64,000 nucleotides of DNA from Streptomyces sp. NBC_01571 (lineage in GTDB: Bacteria; Actinomycetota; Actinomycetes; Streptomycetales; Streptomycetaceae), in the NCBI RefSeq assembly GCF_026339875.1, contig NZ_JAPEPZ010000001.1:6572001-6636000 (forward strand), read 5' to 3'. The position numbers and the translations under genes are program-made. How positions within the stretch are numbered: the stretch's first letter is position 1; every line of letters starts with the position of its first letter. Positions 9,102 through 17,279 of this stretch are shown piece after piece. The notes under the pieces were generated by a model. That model saw only the letters and a program-made list of their open reading frames with translations. It was not told the origin of the DNA and searched no databases.

Positions 9102-9953
9102 TCAGTTCAGCATCGCCCGCGCCGCCCGGGCCTGTCCGCGCACCCGGTCCGCGGTCGGCGGATCCACCGAGGTCACGACGTCCGCGTACGCGTCCAGTTC
9201 CGCCGCGCCCGCGAGGAAGTCACCGCGCTGCACCAGGAGTTGGGCTCGCTCGTAGCGCAGCCGGGCGGGATGGGAAGGCATCAGCAGACACAACTCGACG
9301 GCCCACAGGGCCACGTCCGACCGCTCCGGCCGCACCGCCGCCCACGCCCGGACGTTGTTCAGGACCCGCACGACCACGTCGAGCGGGTCGGCGGGACCCA
9401 GCATCGACGGCCGCAGGGGCGCACCGGTGGCCCCCTGCACGAGCAGCTCGGCGTCCGGGCCGCTCAGCACCCGGCCGCCGTCGAAGGGATCGGCGAGCAC
9501 CTGCTGCTCGGGCGGTCCGAAGCCCACCACGAAGTGCCCGGGCAGGGCGACCCCGTACACCGGTGCCCCGGCCCTCCTGGCCACTTCCACCCACACCACG
9601 GACAGCAGGATGGGCAGGCCCCGGCGCCGCCGCAGCACCTGGTGCAGCAGTGACGACTCGAGCCGCTGGTAGTCGCCGGGCGAGCCCCGGAACCCGCAGC
9701 GCTCACCGAGCAGTTCGGCCAGCGCCGTCGCCCAGGACCGTGGTTCGCCGGGCCGGAACGGCACCTGTCCGGCCAACTCGTCCAGCTCGATCTGCGCCGC
9801 GTCGATCCCCGCCTCGTCCAGCTCCCCGTCCGCGGCGGCCCCCACCAGCAGACACAGCAGCGCCAGGTCGGGCCGCTCCGACCGCGCCTCCTCGGCGAAC
9901 AGCCGCCGCACCTCGGCGGCACGCTCCGGCTCCGGCGGACGAGGGGAACCCAT
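9102..9953 (-). CDS. SirB1/transglutaminase-like family protein
   Basis: 283 residues from ATG 9953. The core (about residues 80-170) matches the transglutaminase-like SirB1 family: YQRLESSLLHQVLRRRRGLPILLSVVWVEVARR followed by VYGVALPGHFVVGF, in which the histidine of LPGHF corresponds to the conserved family histidine. The usual catalytic cysteine of true transglutaminases is not obvious. The C-terminus (ALWAVELCLLMPSHPARLRYERAQLLVQRGD) looks like a TPR-type helical repeat, also normal for this family. It lies 17 bp downstream of the GNAT gene on the same strand. Biochemical role unknown. Confidence 0.85.
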   Translation of the reverse strand: MGSPRPPEPERAAEVRRLFAEEARSERPDLALLCLLVGAAADGELDEAGIDAAQIELDELAGQVPFRPGEPRSWATALAELLGERCGFRGSPGDYQRLESSLLHQVLRRRRGLPILLSVVWVEVARRAGAPVYGVALPGHFVVGFGPPEQQVLADPFDGGRVLSGPDAELLVQGATGAPLRPSMLGPADPLDVVVRVLNNVRAWAAVRPERSDVALWAVELCLLMPSHPARLRYERAQLLVQRGDFLAGAAELDAYADVVTSVDPPTADRVRGQARAARAMLN

Positions 9954-9970
9954 GGCGGCCTCGCCCCCCG

Positions 9971-11410
9971 TCACGCCGACGCGGAGCGGTCGCCGCCGGC
10001 CACGGGCGGGGCGCCACGCGAAGGGTCGCCGACGGTCACGGAGGGTGCGTTGTGCGAGGGGTCGCCGACGGTCACGGAGGGTGCGTTGTGCGAGGGGTTG
10101 CCGACGGTCACGGGGGATGCGTTGGACGAGGGGGCGGCCTCGGGATGCCGCGGGGCGCTGTACGAGTCGGCGCCGCCGGAGCCCTGTGCGGTGGTGTGCG
10201 CGGCGTCGTTTCCGGGCCGGGGTGGGGTGGCGGGTGTGCTGTCGGGTCCGGCACCCCGTGTGGTGTTGTGCGCGTCGGCGGAGCCCCCTGCGGCGGTGTG
10301 CGTGTCGGCGGTGCCGGGCGTGGGTGGGATGGCGGGCGCGTGGCGGCCGCCGGAGCCCTGTGCGGTGGTGTGCGCGGCGTCGGCTGCGGCCCCGGTGGGC
10401 CGGCCGGGCTCGTCCGGCGTCCGTGGTGCGCGGTAGTGGTGGTACGCGTGATGCGGGGCGAAGCCCAGACCGGCGTACATCGCCCGCGCCCCCGTGTTGT
10501 CCGACTCCACCTGGAGCCAGGCCGCCGAGGCGCCCTCGTCCAGGGCCCGGCCGGCCAGCGCGGCTACGACGGCGGTGGCCAGGCCCCGCCGACGCTGCGC
10601 CGGATCGACCTCGACGGCCGCGAAACCGGCCCACCGCCCGTCCACGACGCACCGCCCGATCGCGGCCGGCGCCTCACCGGTCGCGCCCGGAACCGTCGCG
10701 AACCACACCGAGGGGCCGCCGCCCAGCACCTTCAGGGCGACGTCGCTCAGCCCCTTGCGCTGATAGCGGCCCAGCCACGCGGCGTCCGCGGTGCGGGACA
10801 GGACGACGTCGGCAGCCGCACGGTCGGCGAGAGGGGCCAGCGGGCCGATCCACAGCTCGGCCGTCACCTCACGCGTCCAGCCGCGCGCCTCCAGCTCCGC
10901 GCACAGCACCTCCTGCGTGCCCTCCGCGCCGGTGGCGGTCTGCACATAGGCGGGCAGCCCACGGGCCGCGTACCAGCCGCGTACGCGGGTCAGCGCCTCG
11001 TCCAGCGGGACGCCTGGCTCGTCGAGCGGCAGCACGGAGTTGGCGCGCCGGGTGAAGCCGGAGGCCGCCCGCAGCTCCCAGCCGCCGAGCCGTTCGCTCT
11101 CCACCGGCCGCCAGGCGCGCGCGGCGACCCGCGCGAGCTCCTCGTACGAGGCCGCCGGCCCGCGCCGACGCGCCGGGGCGGCCGGTACGACCTTGCCCGC
11201 CACCAGCGCGGACTCCGGAATCCGCACGCTTTCCCCGCCGCGTCGTGTGATCAGCAGCACGCCGCCGTCCCATGATGTGAGAACGCCTACCGTGTCGGTG
11301 AACTTCTCACCCGCACCACCATCTTCGATCAACTGCCGAACAGAGACGCGTTTGCCCACGTCAGCAGCGGTGATATGGACCTTGAGCCGTCCGGCCGCAG
11401 AGATTTCCAC
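9971..11410 (-). CDS. GNAT acetyltransferase with repetitive C-terminal tail
   Basis: 479 residues. Residues 1-70 form a small beta-rich domain (VGKRVSVRQLIEDG ... GVLTSWDGGVLLITRRGG) seen at the N-terminus of some actinobacterial GNAT proteins such as Rv0428c. Two GNAT-like halves follow; the second has the acetyl-CoA signature QRRRGLATAVVAALAGRAL and the C-terminal SDNTGARAMYAGLGF motif. After residue about 340 the protein becomes a 140-residue Thr/Ser/Pro/Gly-rich tail containing three copies of a 12-residue unit (VTVGDPSHNAPS) coded by a 36-bp DNA repeat at 10023-10130. The catalytic substrate is unknown. The tail is probably disordered and is likely to vary between strains. Confidence 0.85.
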   Translation of the reverse strand: MEISAAGRLKVHITAADVGKRVSVRQLIEDGGAGEKFTDTVGVLTSWDGGVLLITRRGGESVRIPESALVAGKVVPAAPARRRGPAASYEELARVAARAWRPVESERLGGWELRAASGFTRRANSVLPLDEPGVPLDEALTRVRGWYAARGLPAYVQTATGAEGTQEVLCAELEARGWTREVTAELWIGPLAPLADRAAADVVLSRTADAAWLGRYQRKGLSDVALKVLGGGPSVWFATVPGATGEAPAAIGRCVVDGRWAGFAAVEVDPAQRRRGLATAVVAALAGRALDEGASAAWLQVESDNTGARAMYAGLGFAPHHAYHHYRAPRTPDEPGRPTGAAADAAHTTAQGSGGRHAPAIPPTPGTADTHTAAGGSADAHNTTRGAGPDSTPATPPRPGNDAAHTTAQGSGGADSYSAPRHPEAAPSSNASPVTVGNPSHNAPSVTVGDPSHNAPSVTVGDPSRGAPPVAGGDRSASA

Positions 11411-11550
11411 AGGTCAGTTCACCCCTCCTGTTCGGATCATGCCCCGGAACGGAGATACTAGGTGCGGGCATCGACGACGCCGCGCTCCCGCGCGCCAGGC
11501 GGCGGAGCCTACGGAGGCCCGCCAGCGCCCTATCGAGGAGGAACGACAGC

Positions 11551-11871
11551 GTGACCTACGTCATCGCGCAGCCTTGTGTCGACGTCAAGGACAAGGCGTG
11601 CATCGAGGAGTGCCCGGTCGACTGCATCTACGAGGGCTCCCGGTCCTTGTACATCCACCCGGACGAATGCGTCGACTGCGGAGCCTGTGAGCCGGTGTGC
11701 CCGGTCGAGGCGATCTTCTACGAAGACGACACTCCGGAAGAGTGGAAGGACTACTACAAGGCGAACGTCGAGTTCTTCGACGAGCTCGGCTCGCCCGGCG
11801 GCGCCAGCAAGCTCGGTCTGATCGAGCGCGACCACCCCTTCATCGCAGCGCTGCCGCCGCAGAACCAGTAA
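11551..11871 (+). CDS. fdxA: 7Fe ferredoxin FdxA
   Basis: 106 residues from GTG 11551, preceded by CGAGGAGGAACGA. Eight cysteines at 9, 17, 21, 25, 40, 43, 46 and 50 follow the pattern of [3Fe-4S][4Fe-4S] seven-iron ferredoxins of actinobacteria: CxxxxxxxCxxxCxxxC then CxxCxxCxxxCP. The acidic C-terminus is also typical. It is a small cytosolic electron carrier. Followed by a perfect terminator, so it is probably transcribed alone. Confidence 0.96.
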   Translation: MTYVIAQPCVDVKDKACIEECPVDCIYEGSRSLYIHPDECVDCGACEPVCPVEAIFYEDDTPEEWKDYYKANVEFFDELGSPGGASKLGLIERDHPFIAALPPQNQ

Positions 11872-11889
11872 GCGGCCCGCACACGCGCC

Positions 11890-11931
11890 GCCTCGGTCCC
11901 GTACGGCCTCACCGCCGTACGGGACCGAGGC
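11890..11931 (+). terminator. Strong stem-loop terminator after fdxA
   Basis: Perfect 18-bp inverted repeat (GCCTCGGTCCCGTACGGC and its complement) with a 6-nt loop, followed by GTTTGCC. It separates fdxA from dapC, which argues for the dapC start at 12002 rather than 11939. Confidence 0.88.
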
Positions 11932-12001
11932 GTTTGCCGTGGCAGTCCGTGACCGTCACACGTACGGGTGGTCGTCCGTACGAGAAAGTGAGCCCGATCC
12001 C

Positions 12002-13093
12002 GTGTCCGCAGTCTCCGACCGGCTTCCCACCTTTCCCTGGGACAAGCTGGAGCCCTACAAGGCGACCGCCGCAGCTCACCCGGGCGGCATCGTCGACCTC
12101 TCCGTCGGCACCCCGGTCGACCCGGTGCCCGAGCTGATCCAGAAAGCTCTGGTCGCGGCCGCGGACTCGCCGGGCTATCCCACGGTGTGGGGCACCCCCG
12201 AACTGCGGGACGCGCTCACGGGCTGGGTGGAGCGACGGCTCGGGGCCCGCGGGGTCACCCACCACCACGTGCTGCCGATCGTCGGTTCCAAGGAACTGGT
12301 CGCCTGGCTCCCGACCCAGCTGGGCCTCGGCCCCGGCGACAAGGTGGCGTACCCGCGCCTGGCGTACCCGACGTACGAGGTCGGCGCGCGCCTGGCCCGC
12401 GCGGACCACGTCGTCTACGAGGACCCCACCGAGCTGGACCCCACGGACCTCAAGCTCCTGTGGCTGAACTCGCCGTCGAACCCGACCGGCAGGGTGCTCT
12501 CCGCGGCGGAACTCACCCGGATCGTCGCCTGGGCCCGCGAGCACGGCGTCCTCGTCTTCTCCGACGAGTGCTACCTCGAACTGGGCTGGGAGGCCGACCC
12601 GGTCTCGGTCCTGCACCCGGACGTGTGCGGCGGCTCGTACGAGGGGATCGTCGCGGTCCACTCACTCTCGAAGCGCTCGAACCTGGCCGGCTACCGCGCC
12701 GCGTTCCTCGCCGGTGACCCCGCCGTCCTCGGTGAGCTCCTGGAGATCCGCAAGCACGGCGGCATGATGACGTCGGCGCCGACCCAGGCCGCCGTGGTCG
12801 CCGCCCTGTCGGACGACACCCATGTGCGCGAACAGCGTGAGCGTTACGCCGCCCGCCGCGTGGCCCTGCGCGAGGCCCTGGTGCGCCACGGCTTCCGCAT
12901 CGAGCACAGCGAGGCGAGCCTGTACCTGTGGGCGACCCGTGACGAGTCCTGCTGGGACACCGTGGCCCATCTGGCGCGGCTCGGCATCCTCGTCGCCCCG
13001 GGCGACTTCTACGGCCCGGCGGGCGACAGGTTCGTCCGCGTGGCGCTGACGGCGACGGACGAGCGGGTCGCCGCGGCGGTGGACCGCCTCTAG
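12002..13093 (+). CDS. dapC: Succinyldiaminopimelate transaminase DapC
   Basis: 363 residues from GTG 12002. A PLP-dependent class I/II aminotransferase: the substrate loop VGTPVDPVP near the N-terminus, NSPSNPTG in the middle, DECYLELGW, and the PLP lysine in HSLSKRSNLAGYR. Sequence and its place downstream of the ferredoxin gene match the DapC of actinobacteria that makes N-succinyl-LL-diaminopimelate in lysine and peptidoglycan synthesis. Some relatives also act as glutamate-prephenate aminotransferases, so a second activity is possible. dapE, a later step, is 2 kb downstream. A longer start at 11939 would run into the fdxA terminator region and is unlikely. Confidence 0.92.
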   Translation: MSAVSDRLPTFPWDKLEPYKATAAAHPGGIVDLSVGTPVDPVPELIQKALVAAADSPGYPTVWGTPELRDALTGWVERRLGARGVTHHHVLPIVGSKELVAWLPTQLGLGPGDKVAYPRLAYPTYEVGARLARADHVVYEDPTELDPTDLKLLWLNSPSNPTGRVLSAAELTRIVAWAREHGVLVFSDECYLELGWEADPVSVLHPDVCGGSYEGIVAVHSLSKRSNLAGYRAAFLAGDPAVLGELLEIRKHGGMMTSAPTQAAVVAALSDDTHVREQRERYAARRVALREALVRHGFRIEHSEASLYLWATRDESCWDTVAHLARLGILVAPGDFYGPAGDRFVRVALTATDERVAAAVDRL

Positions 13094-13224
13094 GGCGTGC
13101 CGGGCGTCGCGAGGCAGGCGGGACTTTCGCAACACGCTTCAGCGCGTGCCGGGCGTCGCCGGGCGGGCGTGACCTTGCGGACATGCCGTAGTGCCGCGGC
13201 AGGCGCGCCGGGCGCGGACACGGA

Positions 13225-13268
13225 TACGGCGGAGGGACCCGGGAAACCTCCCGGGTCCCTCCGCCGTA
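13225..13268. terminator. Bidirectional terminator between dapC and a convergent gene
   Basis: Perfect 19-bp inverted repeat (TACGGCGGAGGGACCCGGG and complement) with a 6-nt loop, located between convergent genes. Confidence 0.85.
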
Positions 13269-13291
13269 CCGCGGCCGTACGGACCGTGGCG

Positions 13292-13738
13292 TCAGCCGAG
13301 CGGCAGGCCCTTCAGGGGCAGCTGTCCCGTCGGCAGGCCGCCCTTGGTCACGGCGCCGGTCGGCAGGCCGCCGCCCGTCGCCGTCTTCGTGGTGTCACCG
13401 AGCAGACTCCCGGCCTGCCCGGCCGTGTCCCCGGCCACCTTCTGCGCGGCCGGCGTGGCCGTCCTGGCGACCTTGCCGCCGGTCCTGCCCGCGGACGGCA
13501 CGGCCTTCTTGACCGCGTTGCCACCGGCCGTGCCCGCCAGCCCGGTGACGCTCTGCGTCGCACCGTCGACCGTGTTGCCGACGTGCGCCCCGTCCAGGGC
13601 GGTGAGCCCGCCGAGGTCGGGAGTGGCCGGCAGTGCGGTCGCCGCGCCGGCGGAGCCGGCCGCACCGACCACGGGCGCCGCTCCCGCCGCGATGAGCAGC
13701 GCGGCACGGGCGATCCGACGGGTCAGGGGGAGGGACAT
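13292..13738 (-). CDS. Small exported Ala/Gly/Thr-rich protein
   Basis: 148 residues. A clear Sec signal peptide: MSLPLTRRIARAALLIAAG followed by a hydrophobic core and AGSAGAA-A as likely cleavage site near residue 33. The mature part is Gly/Thr/Ala-rich with recurrent short units (GGLPTG, KGLPLG) and no cysteine or catalytic motif. Similar small exported proteins are common in Streptomyces, often misannotated as ATP-binding. Function unknown. A GGAG sequence (complement of CTCC at 13741) lies upstream of the ATG. Confidence 0.75.
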   Translation of the reverse strand: MSLPLTRRIARAALLIAAGAAPVVGAAGSAGAATALPATPDLGGLTALDGAHVGNTVDGATQSVTGLAGTAGGNAVKKAVPSAGRTGGKVARTATPAAQKVAGDTAGQAGSLLGDTTKTATGGGLPTGAVTKGGLPTGQLPLKGLPLG

Positions 13739-14089
13739 GATGCTCCTTAGACGGGAGAGAACGGTGAAGTGCCCGATCGCGCCCGGGAGTTGAAGGACGG
13801 TCTCCGACCGGCCGGCTGCCGGTCGAGCCGTGATCGTTCCGGGCTCGGACGCAGTGACTACCGCTCGAAACCCGCGAAGGTTGCGGTGGCCCGACGTAAA
13901 GAATTGGCAATGCGTCGCATAATCGGCTGTGGATAAAAGCGGGCAAAAGGCAACCGGACGGATAGTCTGCTGAATCCTTACGGCCCTTTGTCCGCAAGGG
14001 ATCCGACGGATTCGGGCATGCTCACGCGAAAACCGCTCATCCCGGTGCCTGGCGCTGCCGCGCGTCCCTCCGAGGAGTGAGGCCCCGTA
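13739..14089. other. Intergenic region, promoter side of the exported protein gene
   Basis: About 350 bp without a convincing gene. It is less GC-rich than its surroundings around 13880-13980 and on the reverse strand contains TTGCCC, 16 nt, GATTAT, a candidate promoter for the exported protein gene. Nothing else is recognised. Confidence 0.4.
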
Positions 14090-15115
14090 CTACTGAGCGG
14101 TGACGATACGGACCTCGGTGGCGGCTTCCTTCGCCGCCGGGGCGCCCTGGGCGCCGGACCTGAGCCACTCGCCCTCCCTGCGCCCGGCCGTCCACTCCCG
14201 TCCCGCGTAGGACACCCGCTCGATGTGCAGCGCAGAGGAGTTGGCCACGGCCCAGTGCGCCAGCTCCCAGCCGCGCACACCGGCCCCCGCGGCGGCGTCC
14301 TTGCGCACGGGCACGGTGACGGTCCGCGCGGACACGGTCGAAGAAGGGGAACCCGATGCCGGTGCCGACGCCGATCCGGACCCCGCCGAGGGTGATGACG
14401 ACGACGCGTCGTCCGGCGCGGAGGAGGCGTCCTGGCCGGAGACGTCGGCACCCGCCTCCTGGAGCACCTCGTGCCCGAAGTCGCGTACGAGAGCGGCACG
14501 CACCGAGTCCGGGCCGCCGGCCGGCGTCGTCCCGGGACGCCCCTCGCAGGTCAGGGTGGCCGCCGCACGCCCGGTCAGGGCCGCGGCCAGCAGTGTGGCG
14601 TCCGGCTCGTGCTTCGCGTACGCCTGCGGATAGCCGCTGCGCTGCACCCGCTGCGCGGCGACGGTGAGCGGCAGCCGTGTGTAGCCTGGCACCTTGGCCA
14701 GGTGCTCGTAGAACACGCCGGCCGCGTACGCCGGGTCCATGATCTGCTTCGTCGTGCCCCAGCCCTGCGAGGGCCGTTGCTGGAACAGGCCGAGCGAGTC
14801 CCGGTCGCCGTGCTGGATGTTGCGCAGATTTGATTCCTGGAGCGCGGTCGCCAGGGCGATGGCCACCGCGCGCTCGGGCAGGCGGCGGGAGGTGCCGACC
14901 GCCGAGATCGTCGCCGCGTTCACCGCCTGCTCGGGTGTGAACTCGTACGACGCGTCGTCGTCCTTGCCCGAGACGACCCGGCAGCGCGGCGCACCGGCCC
15001 CTCCCGTGAGGTACTGCACGGCGAGATAGCCCGCGAGCGCGAACAGGACCGCGACGGCCGCTCCGAAACGAAGGAGGCGGCCGCGCCGGGCGGGAGTGGG
15101 GGACGGCTCTGACAC
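14090..15115 (-). CDS. Membrane-anchored lysozyme/transglycosylase-like protein
   Basis: 341 residues from GTG 15115 (Met-Ser-Glu-Pro-Ser); longer frames exist but are not protein-like. A basic N-terminus and one membrane segment at about residues 16-35 give an anchored extracellular protein. Residues 55-160 have the lysozyme-like look of phage and actinomycete muramidases: ERAVAIALATALQESNLRN places a glutamate after a helix, and GDRDSLGLFQQRPSQGWGT gives the DSLGLFQQRPS motif that follows it, then VPGYTRLPLTVAAQRVQRSGYPQAYAKHE. A Ser/Ala-rich linker and a C-terminal mixed domain follow. Database entries often call this family a heavy metal transporter, which the sequence does not support. 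It is divergent from dapE. Confidence 0.75.
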   Translation of the reverse strand: MSEPSPTPARRGRLLRFGAAVAVLFALAGYLAVQYLTGGAGAPRCRVVSGKDDDASYEFTPEQAVNAATISAVGTSRRLPERAVAIALATALQESNLRNIQHGDRDSLGLFQQRPSQGWGTTKQIMDPAYAAGVFYEHLAKVPGYTRLPLTVAAQRVQRSGYPQAYAKHEPDATLLAAALTGRAAATLTCEGRPGTTPAGGPDSVRAALVRDFGHEVLQEAGADVSGQDASSAPDDASSSSPSAGSGSASAPASGSPSSTVSARTVTVPVRKDAAAGAGVRGWELAHWAVANSSALHIERVSYAGREWTAGRREGEWLRSGAQGAPAAKEAATEVRIVTAQ

Positions 15116-15211
15116 GACGTACAAGGTACTGGAGGACTCTGTTGACGGCGTGTGAGGTTGTGGACAACCGTGGTGCGAACCGCGACGCCCGGTGCCGACG
15201 GGACGGGGCGC

Positions 15212-15217
15212 TAGGGT
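15212..15217 (+). promoter_or_regulatory. Candidate -10 element of a leaderless dapE transcript
   Basis: TAGGGT ends 7 nt before the dapE ATG at 15225; no good -35 is visible. GGGG at 15219-15222 is too close to the ATG to be a normal ribosome binding site. Confidence 0.4.
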
Positions 15218-15224
15218 CGGGGAC

Positions 15225-16304
15225 ATGGCCGACACCCCACTTGACCTCACGCTGGACGCCGCCGAGCTCACCGCCCGGCTCGTCGACTTCCCCTCCGAGA
15301 GCGGCAGCGAGAAGCCCCTCGCGGACGCCATCGAGGACGCCCTGCGCGCCCTGCCGCAGCTCACGGTCGACCGGTACGGCAACAACGTCGTGGCGCGGAC
15401 GAACCTGGGGCGGTCCGAGCGTGTGATCCTCGCCGGTCACATCGACACCGTGCCCATCGCGGGCAACGTGCCCTCCCGGCTCGACGAGGACGGCGTCCTG
15501 TGGGGCTGCGGCACCTGCGACATGAAGTCGGGTGTGGCGGTGCAGCTGAGGATCGCGGCCACGGTCCCCGCCCCCAACCGCGACCTCACCTTCGTCTTCT
15601 ACGACAACGAAGAGGTCGCCGCCCACCTGAACGGCCTGAAGCATGTGGCGGAGGCCCACCCCGACTGGCTGGAGGGCGACTTCGCGATCCTCTTGGAGCC
15701 GACGGACGGGGAGGTCGAGGGCGGCTGCCAGGGCACGCTCAGGATGTTCCTGAAGACCACGGGGGAGCGGGCGCACTCCGCGCGTGCCTGGATGGGTTCC
15801 AACGCGATCCACGCGGCGGCCCCGATCCTGGCGAAGCTCGCCGCGTACGAGCCGCGCACGCCGGTCGTGGACGGCCTCCGCTTCCACGAGGGCCTCAACG
15901 CCGTCCGTATCGAGGGCGGCGTGGCCACCAACGTCATCCCCGACGCCTGCACCGTCGTCGTCAACTTCCGCTACGCGCCGGACCGCACGGAGGCGGAGGC
16001 GGAGGCCTTCGTCCGCGACTACTTCGCGGACTGCGGCGTCGACGAGTTCGTCGTCGACGACCACACCGGCGGGGCCCGCCCCGGCCTGACCCACCCCGCG
16101 GCCGCGGCCTTCATGGCGGCCGTCGGCGGCGAGGCCCGCCCCAAGTTCGGCTGGACGGACGTCGCCCGCTTCAGCGCGCTCGGGGTGCCCGCGGTGAACT
16201 ACGGACCCGGGGCCCCGCTGCTCGCGCACAAGGAGGACGAGCGGGTACGGGCCTCGGCCGTCCCGGAGGCCGAGGAGCGGCTGCGCGCCTGGCTGGCCTC
16301 CTGA
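15225..16304 (+). CDS. dapE: Succinyl-diaminopimelate desuccinylase DapE
   Basis: 359 residues, normal length. M20 zinc peptidase family: GHIDTVP holds the first histidine and its aspartate, CDMKSG the bridging aspartate, YDNEEV the catalytic glutamate pair, EPTDGE a further ligand region, and LLAHKEDERV the last histidine. It hydrolyses N-succinyl-LL-diaminopimelate to LL-diaminopimelate in the cytosol, one step after DapC. The dimerisation domain at about 175-290 (RAHSARAWMGSNAIH) is intact. Position before the LOG and folP2 genes matches Mycobacterium tuberculosis (Rv1202 dapE, Rv1205, Rv1207). Confidence 0.95.
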   Translation: MADTPLDLTLDAAELTARLVDFPSESGSEKPLADAIEDALRALPQLTVDRYGNNVVARTNLGRSERVILAGHIDTVPIAGNVPSRLDEDGVLWGCGTCDMKSGVAVQLRIAATVPAPNRDLTFVFYDNEEVAAHLNGLKHVAEAHPDWLEGDFAILLEPTDGEVEGGCQGTLRMFLKTTGERAHSARAWMGSNAIHAAAPILAKLAAYEPRTPVVDGLRFHEGLNAVRIEGGVATNVIPDACTVVVNFRYAPDRTEAEAEAFVRDYFADCGVDEFVVDDHTGGARPGLTHPAAAAFMAAVGGEARPKFGWTDVARFSALGVPAVNYGPGAPLLAHKEDERVRASAVPEAEERLRAWLAS

Positions 16305-16411
16305 CGGGCGGGCGCACCGCCGCGGTGCGCGGCGGACATGCGCATGTCCCCCCTCCGTAACCCCCTGAGATCTACGCTGGGGCTGAACAATTGCAAGCGG
16401 AGGGAGCGCAC

Positions 16412-17170
16412 ATGGCTACTGGCAACCCCGAGGGCAAGAAGCGGCCACCGGAGGAGCAGCGGCTGGGTCCGGTGCTGCGCAGGCGGGGCCAGGTCCAGTC
16501 GAGCACCACGGACCAGCGACTGCTGGACGCCGGCGGGCCCTCGGACTGGGTGCACACCGACCCCTGGCGGGTCCTGCGCATCCAGTCGGAATTCATCGAA
16601 GGCTTCGGCACGCTCGCCGAACTCCCCGCCGCGATCAGTGTGTTCGGCTCCGCCCGGACGGCGGTGGACTCTCCCGAGTACGAGGCGGGCGTCGCGCTCG
16701 GGCGGGGGCTGGTCGAAGCCGGGTTCGCCGTCATCACGGGGGGCGGGCCCGGGGCGATGGAGGCCGCCAACAAGGGCGCGTGCGAGGCCAAGGGCATCTC
16801 CGTCGGCCTCGGCATCGAACTTCCCTTCGAGCAGGGATTGAACCAGTATGTCGATATCGGGCTGAACTTCCGATATTTCTTCGTCCGAAAAATGATGTTT
16901 GTTAAATATGCCCAGGGGTTCGTGGTGCTGCCCGGCGGGCTCGGCACCCTCGACGAACTCTTCGAGGCGCTCACCCTCGTCCAGACCCAGAAAGTGACCC
17001 GCTTCCCGATCGTCCTCTTCGGGACGGCGTACTGGGGCGGTCTCGTCGACTGGCTGAAGAACACCCTCATCGCGCAGGGCAAGGCCTCCGAGAAGGATCT
17101 CCTGCTGTTCCACCTCACGGACGAGGTGGAGGAGGCGGTGGCCCTGGTGTCGAAGGAGGCGGGCCGCTGA
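16412..17170 (+). CDS. LOG-family protein (TIGR00730-type Rossmann fold)
   Basis: 252 residues from ATG 16412, with GGAGGGAGC upstream. Carries the family motif GGGPGAMEAANKGA and the PGGLGTLDE loop (Pro174 to Glu182), the active-site signature of cytokinin riboside monophosphate phosphoribohydrolases of the LOG family. The M. tuberculosis homologue Rv1205 makes cytokinin-like adenines, so nucleotide ribosyl hydrolysis is likely. A candidate -10 (TACGCT, about 16372) precedes the gene. An unusually AT-rich patch covers 16841-16910, coding the conserved FRYFFVRKMMFVKYAQ segment. Confidence 0.9.
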   Translation: MATGNPEGKKRPPEEQRLGPVLRRRGQVQSSTTDQRLLDAGGPSDWVHTDPWRVLRIQSEFIEGFGTLAELPAAISVFGSARTAVDSPEYEAGVALGRGLVEAGFAVITGGGPGAMEAANKGACEAKGISVGLGIELPFEQGLNQYVDIGLNFRYFFVRKMMFVKYAQGFVVLPGGLGTLDELFEALTLVQTQKVTRFPIVLFGTAYWGGLVDWLKNTLIAQGKASEKDLLLFHLTDEVEEAVALVSKEAGR

Positions 17171-17218
17171 CCCCGGGGTTCTCCGCCCCGGCCGCCCCTA
17201 CCCGTCCTCGGGGGGGCT

Positions 17219-17262
17219 GCCGCCCCCGGACCCCGTTTCGGCCTGAGCGGGGTCCGGGGCGG
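17219..17262. terminator. Terminator between LOG gene and convergent folP2-like gene
   Basis: CCGCCCCCGGACCCCG pairs with CGGGGTCCGGGGCGG (one base bulge), loop of about 12 nt; a second, outer complementary pair extends it. Likely works for both convergent genes. Confidence 0.75.
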
Positions 17263-17279
17263 AGCCACGGGCAGGGCGG

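Noticed and set aside
14090..15115. Heavy-metal transporter label commonly given to this family
   Set aside because: One membrane segment and lysozyme-like motifs; no metal-transport feature is visible.
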